Numbered from the stretch's first letter, positions 1 to 8,628 are shown. The stretch: 64,000 nucleotides of DNA from Roseivivax sp. GX 12232 (GCF_021272185.1 NZ_JAJSEC010000003.1:310001-374000), one strand, 5' to 3'. A program made the numbers and translations. Notes: a model not told the origin generated them from the sequence alone.

Positions 1-1305
1 CTCGTATTCGGCGCGTTTCACGATGGTATAGACCCGCGCGAACTCGGGCCCGAGCGCGGCATGCAGCGCCTCGGCCCCGTCGAAAAGCTCCAGCGCCTGG
101 CCCAGCACGCGGGGGATGTCGCCTTCGCCTTCGTAAGCGTCCCCCTTGAACTGCTTCGAGGGCCAGGCCTCCTCGGTCAGGCCGAGGTAGCCGCAGGCCA
201 GCGAGGCGGCGATGCCGAGGTAGGGGTTGCAGTCCATGCCCGCCAGGCGGTTCTCGATCCGCCGGCTCTCGGGGCCCGACAGCGGGATGCGGATGCCGGT
301 GGTGCGGTTGTCGCGCCCCCATTCGAGGTTGATCGGCGCGGCATGGTCGCGGACGTAACGCCGGTAGGAGTTCACGTAAGGTGCCAGCACCGCGATGGCC
401 GCGGGCAGATGGCGTTGCAGCCCGCCGATGAAGTTGAAGAAGGCGTCGGTCTCGCCGCCCTGCGGGCCCGAGAAGATCGACTTGCCGGTCTCGATGTCGT
501 TCACCGAGTGGTGGATGTGCATGGCCGAGCCCGGCTCCACCGCGATCGGCTTGGCCATGAAGGTGGCGAAGCAGTTGTGGCGCAGCGCCGCCTCGCGGAT
601 CAGCCGCTTGAAGTAGAAGACCTCGTCGGCCAGCTTCACCGGGTCGCCGTGGCGCAGGTTGATCTCGAGTTGCCCGGCGCCGCCTTCCTGGGTGATGCCG
701 TCGATCTCGAAGCCCTGGGCCTCGGCGAAGTCGTAGATGTCGTCGATCACCGGGCCGAACTCGTCCACGGCGGTCATCGAATAGGCCTGGCGCGCGGCGG
801 CGGGGCGCCCGGTGCGGCCCATCATCGGCTCGATGTCCTTGGCCGGATCGGTGTTGCGGGCGACCAGGTAGAACTCCATCTCGGGGGCCACAACCGGCTG
901 CCAGCCCTTCTTGTGGTAAAGGTCCACCACCCGGCGCAGCACGTTGCGCGGCGCGAAGGGGATCGGGCGGTCCTTGCGGTCGTAGGCGTCGTGGATCACC
1001 TGCAGCGTCCAGTCGCCGGTCCAGGGCGCCGCCGAGGCGGTCGACATGTCGGGCTTCAGGATCATGTCGCGCTCGATGAAGCCCTCTTCCTCGTCGGCGG
1101 CCTCGCCCCAGTCGCCGGTGATCGTCTGGTAGAAGATCGAGTCGGGCAGGTGGAAGGTCTTCTGCCGCGCGAATTTCGAGGCCGGCACCGCCTTGCCCCG
1201 GGCGATGCCGGGAATGTCGGAGATGATGCATTCCACCTCGTCGAGGCGGCGCCCCTCGAGGTAGTCGCGCGCCGCCTGCGGCAGGCCGTCGGTCCAGTCG
1301 CTCAT
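1..1305 (-). CDS. Glutamine synthetase family protein (gamma-glutamyl-amine ligase type), 3' end outside window
   Basis: This is a GlnA/PuuA-family ligase that would join glutamate to ammonia or an amine using ATP. About 435 residues are visible; the C-terminus lies beyond the left edge. The start is the ATG at 1305, which shares a 4-base ATGA overlap with the stop of the upstream amidotransferase, so the two are probably translationally coupled. GS hallmarks include a QLEINLRHGD stretch (metal/glutamate site), MAKP followed by GSAMHIHHS (the ATP-site HxH region), and RIPLSGPESRRIENRLAG near the C-terminus. It is a diverged paralogue of the ligase at 2049, not a copy. With an amidotransferase and an amino-acid ABC transporter in the same operon, amine catabolism through gamma-glutamyl intermediates is more likely than bulk ammonia assimilation. 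The actual substrate is not readable from the sequence. Confidence 0.85.
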   Translation of the reverse strand, partial: MSDWTDGLPQAARDYLEGRRLDEVECIISDIPGIARGKAVPASKFARQKTFHLPDSIFYQTITGDWGEAADEEEGFIERDMILKPDMSTASAAPWTGDWTLQVIHDAYDRKDRPIPFAPRNVLRRVVDLYHKKGWQPVVAPEMEFYLVARNTDPAKDIEPMMGRTGRPAAARQAYSMTAVDEFGPVIDDIYDFAEAQGFEIDGITQEGGAGQLEINLRHGDPVKLADEVFYFKRLIREAALRHNCFATFMAKPIAVEPGSAMHIHHSVNDIETGKSIFSGPQGGETDAFFNFIGGLQRHLPAAIAVLAPYVNSYRRYVRDHAAPINLEWGRDNRTTGIRIPLSGPESRRIENRLAGMDCNPYLGIAASLACGYLGLTEEAWPSKQFKGDAYEGEGDIPRVLGQALELFDGAEALHAALGPEFARVYTIVKRAEYE

Positions 1306-1988
1306 GCCTCGACCCTCCCGCCGCGGAAGACCCGGTCGAACTGGTCGGCCAGCTCGGCGCTGTCGAGCCGCCCGCCGAGGCTGCCGCGCGCGGCCTCGAG
1401 CTGGTCGTCAGGCACCACGCCCGGCCCGCGGCTCTCGATCAGGCCCTGGATGAAGGCGTCGTCGAACTCGGGGTGCGGCTGCACGGTGTAGATGTGATCG
1501 CCATAGGCCAGCGCCGCATGGGCGCAGAAGTCGCTCTTGGCCAGGGTGCGGGCGCCCTCGGGCACCTCGACCACCTGGTCCTGGTGCCAGGCGTGGATGC
1601 GGCGCGTGCCCTCGGGGAAGCTGTAGTCCTGGGCGCCGACCGACCAGCCGCCGGCGAATTTCTCGACCCGGCCGCCCAGGGCCTGGGCGATGATCTGATG
1701 GCCGAAGCAGACACCCACGAGCGGCCGCCCGCTGTCGCGGATGGCGCGGATCAGCTCTTCCAGCGGCGGGATCCAGGGGTGATCCTCGTAGGCGCCGTGG
1801 CGCGAGCCGGTGATCAGCCAGCCCTTCGCGTCCTCGGGGCCTTGGGGGAAGTCGTTCTCGACGACGCTCCAGGTCTGGAAGCTGTGGCCCTTGGGGGCCA
1901 GGAGCGCCTCGAACATGTCCTTGTACTGGCCATGCTCCGGGGCCAGCTCGCTGGGGACGAGGCCGGTTTGCAGGATGCCGATCTTCAT
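1302..1988 (-). CDS. Class I glutamine amidotransferase (GMP-synthase-like / PuuD-like hydrolase)
   Basis: A single-domain, 228-residue cytoplasmic GATase. The nucleophile elbow reads GVCFGHQ with Cys94, and the catalytic His172/Glu174 pair sits in QPHPEF, so the triad is complete. No synthetase domain is attached. Proteins of this type hydrolyse gamma-glutamyl amides or supply ammonia to a partner. Flanked on both sides by glutamine-synthetase-like ligases, it could hydrolyse a gamma-glutamylated intermediate as PuuD does in the putrescine route, although PuuD itself is a somewhat different, longer subfamily. The start is the ATG at 1988, 60 bases after the preceding ligase stop, and its stop overlaps the next ligase start. 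Family assignment is firm; the substrate is inferred. Confidence 0.85.
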   Translation of the reverse strand: MKIGILQTGLVPSELAPEHGQYKDMFEALLAPKGHSFQTWSVVENDFPQGPEDAKGWLITGSRHGAYEDHPWIPPLEELIRAIRDSGRPLVGVCFGHQIIAQALGGRVEKFAGGWSVGAQDYSFPEGTRRIHAWHQDQVVEVPEGARTLAKSDFCAHAALAYGDHIYTVQPHPEFDDAFIQGLIESRGPGVVPDDQLEAARGSLGGRLDSAELADQFDRVFRGGRVEA

Positions 1989-2048
1989 GGTTCACCGCGT
2001 TCAGGGAATGGGGCGGATGCTAGGTCGCAGCCGCGTCGGGGGCAAGCG

Positions 2049-3398
2049 TCAGACGGTGTCGAGATAGATCTCCACCTGTTCCTTGGGCGAGAGCTCGGCC
2101 ATGTAGTGGCGCTCCTGCTTCTTGGTCAGCAGGTAGTTGCGGATCAGCTCGGCCGGGAAGATCCGCGGCATGATCTCGCTCTGCTCGAAGCGGGTGATCG
2201 CATCGGCCCAGTTGTCGGGCATGTGCTCGAGCTCCAGCGCATAGGCGTTGCCGGTGATCGGCTCGGGCGGGTCGATGGCGTCCTCGATGCCGTTGAAGGC
2301 CGCGCCGAGGATCGCCGCGAGCGAGAGATAGGGGTTCACGTCGCCGCCCGAGACGCGGTGCTCGATCCGCCGGGCCGCGGGCGCGCCCGAGGGCACCCGC
2401 AGCGCCGCGGTGCGGTTCTCATAGGCCCAGCAAAGCCCGGTCGGCGCATGGGCGCCCGGCACCAGCCGGTCGTAGGAGTTGAGATGCGGCGCGAAGATCA
2501 GCGCGCTGTCGGACATCGCCGCGAGACAGCCCTGGATCGCATGGCGCAGGGTCTCGGTGCCGCGCGGGCCGCCGTCGTCGAAGATGTTGCGCCCGGCGGC
2601 GTCGAGCACCGAGAAATGCGCGTGCATGCCCGAGCCCGAGTAGTCCTCGTAGGGTTTGGCCATGAAGGAGGCGGCAAAGCCGTGGCTGCGCGCCAGCCCC
2701 TTGACCAGCATCTTGAAGAACCAGGCGTCATCGGCGGCGCGCAAGGCGTCGTCGCCATGCATGAGGTTGATCTCGAACTGCCCGAGCCCGGCCTCGGAGA
2801 TCGCCGTGTCGGCGGGAATGTCCATGGCCTCGCAGGCGTCGTAGAGATCGGTGAAGAAGCTGTCGAAGGCGTCGAGCGCGCGGATCGACATGGTCTCGGC
2901 GGCCTTGCGCCGTTTGCCCGAGCGCGGCGAGATCGGCACCTCGAGGGTGCGGCCGGAGTCGTCGATCAGGAAGAATTCGAGCTCCACCGCGACCACCGGG
3001 GTCAGCCCGCGCGCCTTGTAGCGGTCGAGCACCGCGCGCAGCGCGTGGCGCGGGTCGCCGTCATAGGGCCGGCCGTCCTCGCGGAACATCCAGATCGGCA
3101 GAAGCGCGGTCGGCGCCTCGAGCCAGGGCATGGGCAGGAAGCCGCGCTCGGTCGGGAAGAGGACGCCGTCGCGGTCGCCGCTCTCGAAGACCAGCGGGCT
3201 GTCGTCGATGTCCTCGCCCCAGATGTCGAGGTTGAGCACCGAGACCGGGAAGCGGGTGCCGTTCTCGACCACCTTATCGGCGAAGCGCGAGGGCACCCGC
3301 TTGCCGCGCGGCTGACCGTTGAGGTCGCAGGCGGCGACGCGGATGGTGCGGATCTGGGGGTGTTTCCGCAGGTAGTTCTTCATTTGCAGCGAGGACAT
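2049..3398 (-). CDS. Glutamine synthetase family protein (complete paralogue)
   Basis: A complete GS-family ligase of about 449 residues from the ATG at 3398. A GTG at 3434 would add 12 residues; neither start has a clear Shine-Dalgarno, so the start is uncertain. Family features: an N-terminal beta-grasp region with CDLNGQPRGKRVP (compare the LNGCFRGKRIP stretch of PuuA), GQFEINLMHGDD, SFMAKP followed by GSGMHAHFS, and RVPSGAPAARRIEHRVSGGDVNPYLS. Together with the second ligase and the amidotransferase it forms a ligase-hydrolase-ligase block. Two different ligases in one operon suggest either two amine substrates or a heteromeric enzyme. It lies downstream of the ABC transporter genes but is separated from them by a 680-base gap holding a repeat element, so co-transcription is uncertain. 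Confidence 0.88.
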   Translation of the reverse strand: MSSLQMKNYLRKHPQIRTIRVAACDLNGQPRGKRVPSRFADKVVENGTRFPVSVLNLDIWGEDIDDSPLVFESGDRDGVLFPTERGFLPMPWLEAPTALLPIWMFREDGRPYDGDPRHALRAVLDRYKARGLTPVVAVELEFFLIDDSGRTLEVPISPRSGKRRKAAETMSIRALDAFDSFFTDLYDACEAMDIPADTAISEAGLGQFEINLMHGDDALRAADDAWFFKMLVKGLARSHGFAASFMAKPYEDYSGSGMHAHFSVLDAAGRNIFDDGGPRGTETLRHAIQGCLAAMSDSALIFAPHLNSYDRLVPGAHAPTGLCWAYENRTAALRVPSGAPAARRIEHRVSGGDVNPYLSLAAILGAAFNGIEDAIDPPEPITGNAYALELEHMPDNWADAITRFEQSEIMPRIFPAELIRNYLLTKKQERHYMAELSPKEQVEIYLDTV

Positions 3399-3682
3399 TG
3401 GGGGACCGTGGATAATTTGATCAAAATCTTGCACGGCCCGTCGGGCGAGGCAAGGGGGCGTGTTTTTTGGGGTGTGGGGTGGAGGGCTGGCCCACGCCGG
3501 GCATAGATGTCTGTGCCTGCGATTGGACTGGGCGTCTATGCCTTGGGGATGGCTAATTGCCGGTGGCCTGCTGGAGGTAGGTTGGCCTTACCGCGCAGGA
3601 GGCTCGGTGATCCTGACCTTCGGACGGCAAGAAGGCCATACTGCGCGCAGTGCAACGTACCCCTGCCACCCAACAATCCCCC

Positions 3683-3856
3683 GCAACAGAGGGCGCGCGC
3701 CGGACCGGGGGCCGGCGCTACTGACCTTGGGGCTATGCGCTTTATTTCCGCAAGGTCAGGGCTGGCTGCGAGCTATACACGCCATCCCAAGGAGCGCCGG
3801 CCCAAGGGGCCGGTCCGGCGCGCGCCCGGCACCTTCGGTGCTATTCGGGCGCAAGG
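3683..3856 (-). repeat. Dispersed composite palindromic element, copy 1
   Basis: A roughly 174-base intergenic element in reverse orientation relative to copies 3-5. One end carries the arm GGGCGCGCGCCGGACCGG followed by GGGCCGGCGCT. The other end carries AGCGCCGGCCCAAGGGGCC then GGTCCGGCGCGCGCCC and the signature CACCTTCGGTGCTATTCGGG. The two arms are inverted repeats of about 30 bases and enclose a core of about 85 bases. In this copy the core has its own inner inverted repeat, CTGACCTTG ... CAAGGTCAG (3721-3760). No T-run follows either arm, so it is not a simple terminator. Four other copies lie at 10265, 29747, 30058 and 55101. Confidence 0.85.
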
Positions 3857-3996
3857 GGGCGCGCGGGGTGTGGGTGGGGGCGGCTGGCCGCAGGTTGGTG
3901 ACAATGGGCGAGATTGGTTGAGCGGGGGGCGAGAGCGTCTATTGGGGGCTTGGGCACAAATTGGATGCTGGTGCTCGGAACCGTCGCGGCGCAATC

Positions 3997-4028
3997 CTCA
4001 CCAGCTCACCAGCTCACCAGCTCACCAG
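3997..4028. repeat. Octanucleotide tandem repeat, CTCACCAG x4
   Basis: Four perfect head-to-tail copies of CTCACCAG lie about 50 bases beyond the stop of the permease at 4078. The number of copies could vary by slippage. It is outside any recognised coding region. Confidence 0.9.
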
Positions 4029-4077
4029 CTGCACCACACCACACCTCCCTCAGCCCGCGCAGCCCAAGCCCCACACC

Positions 4078-4884
4078 TCACCGGATCAGGTTCATCCGCA
4101 GCTTCAGCCGGCTCCGCCGCCCGCTCGGCAGGTGGCGGTTCAGCCGCCGGTTCACGGCGCCGAAAAGCCCGATGATCACCAGGGTCAGCAGGATGAAATA
4201 GCCCGCCAGGATCGGGTAGGGCACGAAGGGGTTGAAGGTCTTGTCCGCGAAGTAATTCGCGTAATAGAGCGCGTCGCCCTTCTGCTGCCAGGCGGGAAAG
4301 CCCGAGAAGAAGACCAGCGTGGTCGCGTGGAACAGGAAGATCGCCTCGTTGGTATAGGCGGGCCAGGCCAGCCGCAGCATGGTCGGCCAGACGATCCGCC
4401 GGAAGCGCGGCGTGCCCGAGAGCCCGTAGGCATCGGCGGCCTCGAGGTCGCCCTTGGGTACCGACAGAAGCGCGCCGTAGAAGATCTCGCCGGAATAGGC
4501 GGCGGTGTTCAGGAACAGCACGATCGTCGCCCCGAGCCAGGCCGAGGAGAGCGGATCGAAGAAGGGCGCCACCGGTTTCAGCGCCAGGAAGCTGAAGTAG
4601 GCGAAGAAGAACTGGATGAAGAGCGGCGAGCCCCGGAAGACGAAGATGAACCACTCCGAGGGCTTGCGGATCAGCGGGTTGGGCGAGGCCTTGCCCACCG
4701 CCACGGCGGTGGCGAGGAAGAAGCCCAGGCTCAGCGCCACGATGCCGAAATAGACGTTCCAGATCAGCCCCGAGCCGATCAGCGTGAACTGCTGGCAGAG
4801 GGTGAAATCCGTGCGCGGCAGGAGCCGCTCGCCGATGCCGACCGACCGCAGCCCGTAGTCGAGGATGGTGTCGATGCAGCTCAT
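4078..4884 (-). CDS. Polar amino-acid ABC transporter permease (HisM/ArtM type)
   Basis: An inner-membrane permease of 268 residues with about five hydrophobic segments. It has the EAA loop expected in binding-protein-dependent permeases: EAADAYGLSGTPRFRRIVWP, about residues 150-170, which docks the ATPase. The His/Glu/Gln-type permease core (around LFIQFFFAYFSFLALKPV) is present. It is the last transporter gene of the cluster and pairs with the permease at 5069. The ATG at 4884 lies 184 bases after that gene, a wide gap that is GC-rich and apparently non-coding. Partner genes indicate uptake of a polar or cationic amino acid; the ligand cannot be told from sequence. Confidence 0.9.
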   Translation of the reverse strand: MSCIDTILDYGLRSVGIGERLLPRTDFTLCQQFTLIGSGLIWNVYFGIVALSLGFFLATAVAVGKASPNPLIRKPSEWFIFVFRGSPLFIQFFFAYFSFLALKPVAPFFDPLSSAWLGATIVLFLNTAAYSGEIFYGALLSVPKGDLEAADAYGLSGTPRFRRIVWPTMLRLAWPAYTNEAIFLFHATTLVFFSGFPAWQQKGDALYYANYFADKTFNPFVPYPILAGYFILLTLVIIGLFGAVNRRLNRHLPSGRRSRLKLRMNLIR

Positions 4885-5068
4885 GCCGAGGGGCCTTTCG
4901 CGGCGGTGCGGGGATGAAGGGTGAGTGCTTCAGAGAGGGCCGGAGCGGCGCGCAGCGCGGGCCCTTCGCCGGCGTGGGCCGCGGGGCGCGCCGCTCCGCA
5001 GCCAGCCCAAGCCGCCCGCACCTCAACCGGGCCCAGCCCCCGGACGCCGATACCAGTCACACCAACCC

Positions 5069-5950
5069 TCATGCGCCGGCCTTTCTCTGGGCCTCGCCCG
5101 CCAGCGTCGCCTGGCCGCGCGTCAGCCGCGCCATGATCCGGTCGAGCACCACTTCGGAGACCCGGGTGAAGGCCAGGTAGAAAACCAGGAGCGCCAGGAA
5201 ATACCACATCCGCCAGTCGCCATGGGGATAGTCGGTGAAGCGCGGCGTCTTGGCCGCGCCCAGCTCGCGGGCCCAGTAGACGATGTCTTCGATGCCCAGG
5301 AGGAACAGCAAGGGCGTCGCCTTGATCAGCACCATCCAGAGGTTCGACAGCCCGGGCAGCGCATAGACCCACATCTGCGGCACCAGGATGCGCCAGAAGG
5401 TCTGCCGCGGCGAGAGCCCGTAAGCCTCGGCGGTCTCGATCTGGGCATGCGGCACCGCGCGCATCGCGCCGTACAGCACATTGGCCGCGAAGGCGCCGAA
5501 GACGATGGCGAAGGTCAGCACCGCGACGAAGAAGCCGTAGGTCTCATGCACCCATTGCGGCGAGGTCGAGAGCGGCAGCTTGGCCTCGGCGCAGACGATG
5601 AAATCCGAGCCCTGGCGGATCGGCTCGTCCCAGTCGGGGCATTTGACCTGGTGGCGCAGCCATTCGAAGGCCTGGTCGAGCGCGATCACGAAGAACAGGA
5701 AGAAGGCGATGTCCGGCACGCCGCGCACCACCGCGATATAGCCGCGCCCGAACCAGGACAGCGGCCAGATCCGCGAGCGCGCCGCCGTGGCCCCGCCGAA
5801 GCCGAACAGGAGCGCCGTCGGCGCGGTAATCGCCAGGAGCAGAAGCACCGTCCCGACCGAGATATACAGCGAGATGTGCTTGCCCGTGGTCAGGTAGCAC
5901 ATGAGCCAGCTGAGGCCCTCGAGCACGCTCGGATCGGCGCAGGTCGGCAT
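5069..5950 (-). CDS. Polar amino-acid ABC transporter permease (HisQ/ArtQ type)
   Basis: The second permease, 293 residues, starts at the ATG at 5950. An EAA-loop motif IETAEAYGLSPRQTFWRILVP lies around residue 180. Hydrophobic segments flank it, and a larger periplasmic insert with two Cys (WLRHQVKCPDW ... VCAEAKLP) sits in the middle. It probably forms a heterodimeric channel with the permease at 4078, driven by the ATPase at 6802 and fed by the binding protein at 6043. The insert makes it longer than the typical 230-residue HisQ, a variation seen in the octopine/histidine-type family. Confidence 0.9.
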   Translation of the reverse strand: MPTCADPSVLEGLSWLMCYLTTGKHISLYISVGTVLLLLAITAPTALLFGFGGATAARSRIWPLSWFGRGYIAVVRGVPDIAFFLFFVIALDQAFEWLRHQVKCPDWDEPIRQGSDFIVCAEAKLPLSTSPQWVHETYGFFVAVLTFAIVFGAFAANVLYGAMRAVPHAQIETAEAYGLSPRQTFWRILVPQMWVYALPGLSNLWMVLIKATPLLFLLGIEDIVYWARELGAAKTPRFTDYPHGDWRMWYFLALLVFYLAFTRVSEVVLDRIMARLTRGQATLAGEAQRKAGA

Positions 5951-6042
5951 GACGTCTTCGGCTCGCTTGCGGGGGGTGGAGAAAACGGATCCGGGCGGGG
6001 CGGCGCGCGGCCTCTCCCCGCCCGGAGGATGGTCTCAGCGGA

Positions 6043-6771
6043 TCAGAACTTCGGGCTGTCCGCGCCGAGCCACTTCACGATCAGCTCGTTCAGCGTGCCG
6101 TCGTCCTTCATCGACTGGATCGCAGCGTCGAAGGTCTCGCGCATCTCGGGATCGCTCTCGCGGAAGGCCATGCCGATGCCGCCGCCGAGCGGGATGTCCT
6201 CGCCCACGAAGGTCATGTTGGCGTTTTCCTCGACCAGCGGGATCAGGAAGTCCTTGTCGGCCATGACCGCATCGGCCTCGCCCGACATGACCGCCGCGAT
6301 GGTCTCGTCCGGGGAGGGGAACTCGAGCAGGGTCGCGCCCGATTCGGCGATATGCGCGGCCTGGATGGTGCCGGTCTGCGCTGCCACGACGCCGCCTTCG
6401 ATGTCGGCATCCGCGGAAAGCGCGGCAAAGGCCGAGGGCGAGGGCGGGGTGTAGTTCTGGGTGAAGTCCACCACCTCGTCACGCTCGGGCGTGATCGACA
6501 TGCCGGCGATGATCGCGTCGTAGTTGCCCGATACGAGGTTGGGGATGATCGAATCCCAGTCGTTGGTCACCCACTCGCAGGTCATCTCGGCGCGGGCGCA
6601 AAGCTCGTCGCCCAGCTCGCGCTCGAAGCCCGCGACCTCGCCGTTGTCGTCGAGGAAGTTGTACGGAGGGTAGGCGCCCTCGGTGCCGAGCCGCACGACC
6701 GAATGGCTGGCCGCAAAGGCCGTGGCGGCCGAAAGGGTAAGCACCGCGGTGCCCAGAAGAAGCGATTTCAT
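6043..6771 (-). CDS. Periplasmic amino-acid binding protein (HisJ/ArtJ type)
   Basis: A 242-residue solute-binding protein, SBP_bac_3 family. It has a clear Sec signal peptide (MKSLLLGTAVLTLSAATAFA, cleavage near residue 20). The mature N-terminus VRLGTEGAYPPYNFLDDNGE is the standard ligand-pocket opening, and IIAGMSITPERDEVVDFTQNY carries the conserved Arg that binds the ligand carboxylate. The last residues KWLGADSPKF end the fold normally. It lies between the ATPase and the permeases, with 30 and 92 base gaps. It should bind a polar amino acid or amine-containing amino acid for the downstream ligase/hydrolase enzymes; the ligand is inferred. Confidence 0.92.
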   Translation of the reverse strand: MKSLLLGTAVLTLSAATAFAASHSVVRLGTEGAYPPYNFLDDNGEVAGFERELGDELCARAEMTCEWVTNDWDSIIPNLVSGNYDAIIAGMSITPERDEVVDFTQNYTPPSPSAFAALSADADIEGGVVAAQTGTIQAAHIAESGATLLEFPSPDETIAAVMSGEADAVMADKDFLIPLVEENANMTFVGEDIPLGGGIGMAFRESDPEMRETFDAAIQSMKDDGTLNELIVKWLGADSPKF

Positions 6772-6801
6772 TGCTGTATCTCCCTGATGTTCAGCGATGG
6801 G

Positions 6802-7578
6802 TCAGTCCTGCATGGTGGAGCTCAGAAAGCCCCGCAGCCTCTCGGATTTGGGCGCGCCGAAAAGCGCGTCCGGGGGGCCTTCTTCTTCGATGAGCCCCTG
6901 ATGAAGGAACACGACGTGGTCGGACACGTCACGTGCCATTTTCATGTCATGCGTCACGATCAGCATGGTCCGCCCCTCGGCGGCCAGGTCGCGGATCACC
7001 CGCACCACCTCCTGTTCGAGCTCGGGATCGAGCGCCGATGTCGGCTCGTCGAACAGAAGCGCCTCGGGTTCCATGCAGAGCGCGCGCGCGATGGCCGCGC
7101 GCTGCTGCTGCCCGCCCGAGAGCTGGGCGGGGTAGGCCTCGGTCTTGTCGCCGATGCCGACCTTCTCGAGGTAGCCGCGGGCGGCGGCCTCGACCTCGGC
7201 GCGGGGGCGGCCGAGCACGGTCAGCGGCGCCTCCATGACGTTCTGCAGGATGGTCATATGGGACCAGAGATTGAACTGCTGGAAGACCATCGAAAGATTG
7301 GTGCGGATGCGCAGCACCTGGCGGTTGTCGGCGGGCCGGCGGTCGTGGCCGCCGCCGCGCCAGCGCACCGGCTCGTCCTTGAAGAGGATCTCGCCCTCCT
7401 GGCTGTCCTCGAGCAGGTTGGCGCAGCGCAAAAGCGTCGACTTGCCGGAGCCCGAGGAGCCGATCAGCGACACGACATCGCCGCGGCGCGCCTCGATGTC
7501 GACGCCCTTGAGCACTTCCAGCGCGCCATAGGCCTTGTGCAGGTTGCGGATCGCGATGACGGGCGGCTGTTCGGTCAC
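6802..7578 (-). CDS. Polar amino-acid ABC transporter ATP-binding protein (HisP type)
   Basis: A 258-residue ATPase with Walker A GSSGSGKST, signature LSGGQQQRAAIARAL, Walker B ALLFDEPTSALD and a switch His in IVTHDM. The spacing QILRTNLSMVFQQFNLW-like (here LRIRTNLSMVFQQFNLW) is typical of HisP/GlnQ. The start is GTG at 7578, giving MTEQPPVIAIRNLHKAYG; there is no earlier ATG and only a weak ribosome site. It is the first gene of the transporter cluster, so the promoter should lie in 7579-7713. It energises the two permeases downstream. Confidence 0.93.
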   Translation of the reverse strand: MTEQPPVIAIRNLHKAYGALEVLKGVDIEARRGDVVSLIGSSGSGKSTLLRCANLLEDSQEGEILFKDEPVRWRGGGHDRRPADNRQVLRIRTNLSMVFQQFNLWSHMTILQNVMEAPLTVLGRPRAEVEAAARGYLEKVGIGDKTEAYPAQLSGGQQQRAAIARALCMEPEALLFDEPTSALDPELEQEVVRVIRDLAAEGRTMLIVTHDMKMARDVSDHVVFLHQGLIEEEGPPDALFGAPKSERLRGFLSSTMQD

Positions 7579-7713
7579 GGGGCTCTACGGGTCCTCGGCT
7601 GCGTCGGGTTGGCGCCGAAGATGGCTGAAACTGCCAAGGCTTTGCAACGCGAAAGCCGCGCCCCGGGCACTCCGGGGTGCGGTTGACCCAAGGTCAGGCG
7701 GCTTTTGCGCCCT

Positions 7714-8160
7714 TCAGCCGGTGCGCGCGGCCTGGGCGCGCTGCCGGGCGCGGGCGCTGTCGGGGTCGCTGATGCCCAGGAGATTCGCGACCATCCGCAG
7801 GAGCGAATCCTCCTCGGCGTCGCGTTTGCCGTCGGCCAGCACCACCGACCAGAGCGCCTCGACGACCTGGATCCGGTGCTCGTAGGGCACCGCGTCCTTG
7901 ATCGCGCGGGTGAAGCGCACGGTGTCCGGGGCCTCGGCCTCGAGCGCCTCGGCATCGGCGCGCAGCGCGCCCGCGGCCTCGGGGTCGAGCCCGTAGCGGG
8001 TGGCGAGGATGCGGTCGATCCGCTGCGCCTCGTCGGCGTCGAAATGGCCATCGGCGCGGGCGACGCGGACGAGCAGCGCCGTGAGCGCCAGCCGGGCGTC
8101 GCCGTCATCGAGCGGGGCAGGGTCGGGGCGGACCAGGCGGGAGAGGAAATCGCTGAACAT
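7714..8160 (-). CDS. TerB-family (tellurite resistance / DjlA-like N-domain) protein
   Basis: A 148-residue cytoplasmic all-helical protein. The pattern ALTALLVRVARADGHFDADEAQRI followed by SVVLADGKRDAEEDSLLRMVANLL gives two acidic DG repeats, the hallmark of TerB metal-binding folds. In many genomes such proteins are stand-alone and unconnected to tellurite. It uses the ATG at 8160. A probable diverged relative follows upstream at 8221-8628, in the same direction. Function beyond the fold is unknown. Confidence 0.82.
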   Translation of the reverse strand: MFSDFLSRLVRPDPAPLDDGDARLALTALLVRVARADGHFDADEAQRIDRILATRYGLDPEAAGALRADAEALEAEAPDTVRFTRAIKDAVPYEHRIQVVEALWSVVLADGKRDAEEDSLLRMVANLLGISDPDSARARQRAQAARTG

Positions 8161-8220
8161 GGGGCGAAGATAATCGCTTGGCGCGCGGATGCCAGCCCGG
8201 GGTCGCGGAGGCGCCCGCGA

Positions 8221-8628
8221 TCAGAGGCTGTGGGTCGGCACCGCCTCGAGCCCGAAGCGGGCGCTGAGGGTGCGCAGGACCGCCGGCGAGCCCGCGGGAT
8301 GGCGGCTCAGCTCCTCGGTCATGCAATCGGCCAGGAGCCGGCGCTCGCCCTCTGGCACATGGGCGACGATCAGCTGCGAGAGCCGCTCGCCCGAGGAGAC
8401 CGCCGCGGCCACCGCCTCGCAGGCGGCGCGCATCTCCGAGGCCTCGCGGCGGGTCAGGTCGAAGCGGCGCGCGAAGATCGTGTCGAGCTCGGGCCCCTTC
8501 AGCATGTCGCGCGGCAGGCTCTTGCGCGCGGCATCCACCGCCAGCGCGCCCAGCGCAAGCGGGGTGTCGGCGGGGTCGAGCCACGCCGCATGAGGGGCAT
8601 TCAGCCAGAGGACCAGGCGCTTCGACAT
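8221..8628 (-). CDS. Uncharacterised protein, possible degenerate TerB-like fold
   Basis: A 135-residue soluble protein starting at the ATG at 8628, chosen because GGGAGAA sits just upstream; the open frame extends to 8700 but without support. The stretch ELDTIFARRFDLTRREASEM ... RLSQLIVAHVPEGERRLLADCM can be laid against the TerB-like neighbour (RIDRILATRYGLDPEAAGAL ... RFTRAIKDAVPYEHRIQVVEAL). The acidic DG metal sites of that protein are missing here. I do not recognise a family with certainty. Gap to the TerB gene is 60 bases, so co-transcription is plausible. Confidence 0.6.
   Translation of the reverse strand: MSKRLVLWLNAPHAAWLDPADTPLALGALAVDAARKSLPRDMLKGPELDTIFARRFDLTRREASEMRAACEAVAAAVSSGERLSQLIVAHVPEGERRLLADCMTEELSRHPAGSPAVLRTLSARFGLEAVPTHSL

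Larger units (their letters stand above)
3399..4077. other. Long non-coding gap between ligase and ABC permease
   Basis: No convincing gene is seen here. The gap contains copy 1 of the dispersed palindromic element (3683-3856) and a short CTCACCAG tandem array (3997-4028). Frames that stay open are low-complexity and run through the repeat. Promoter elements for the ligase at 3398 are expected here, but none stands out. Confidence 0.6.

Noticed and set aside
3683-3856. Element copy as an ordinary Rho-independent terminator
   Set aside because: No T-run follows either arm, the element is about 175 bases long and it occurs away from gene ends, including upstream of genes.
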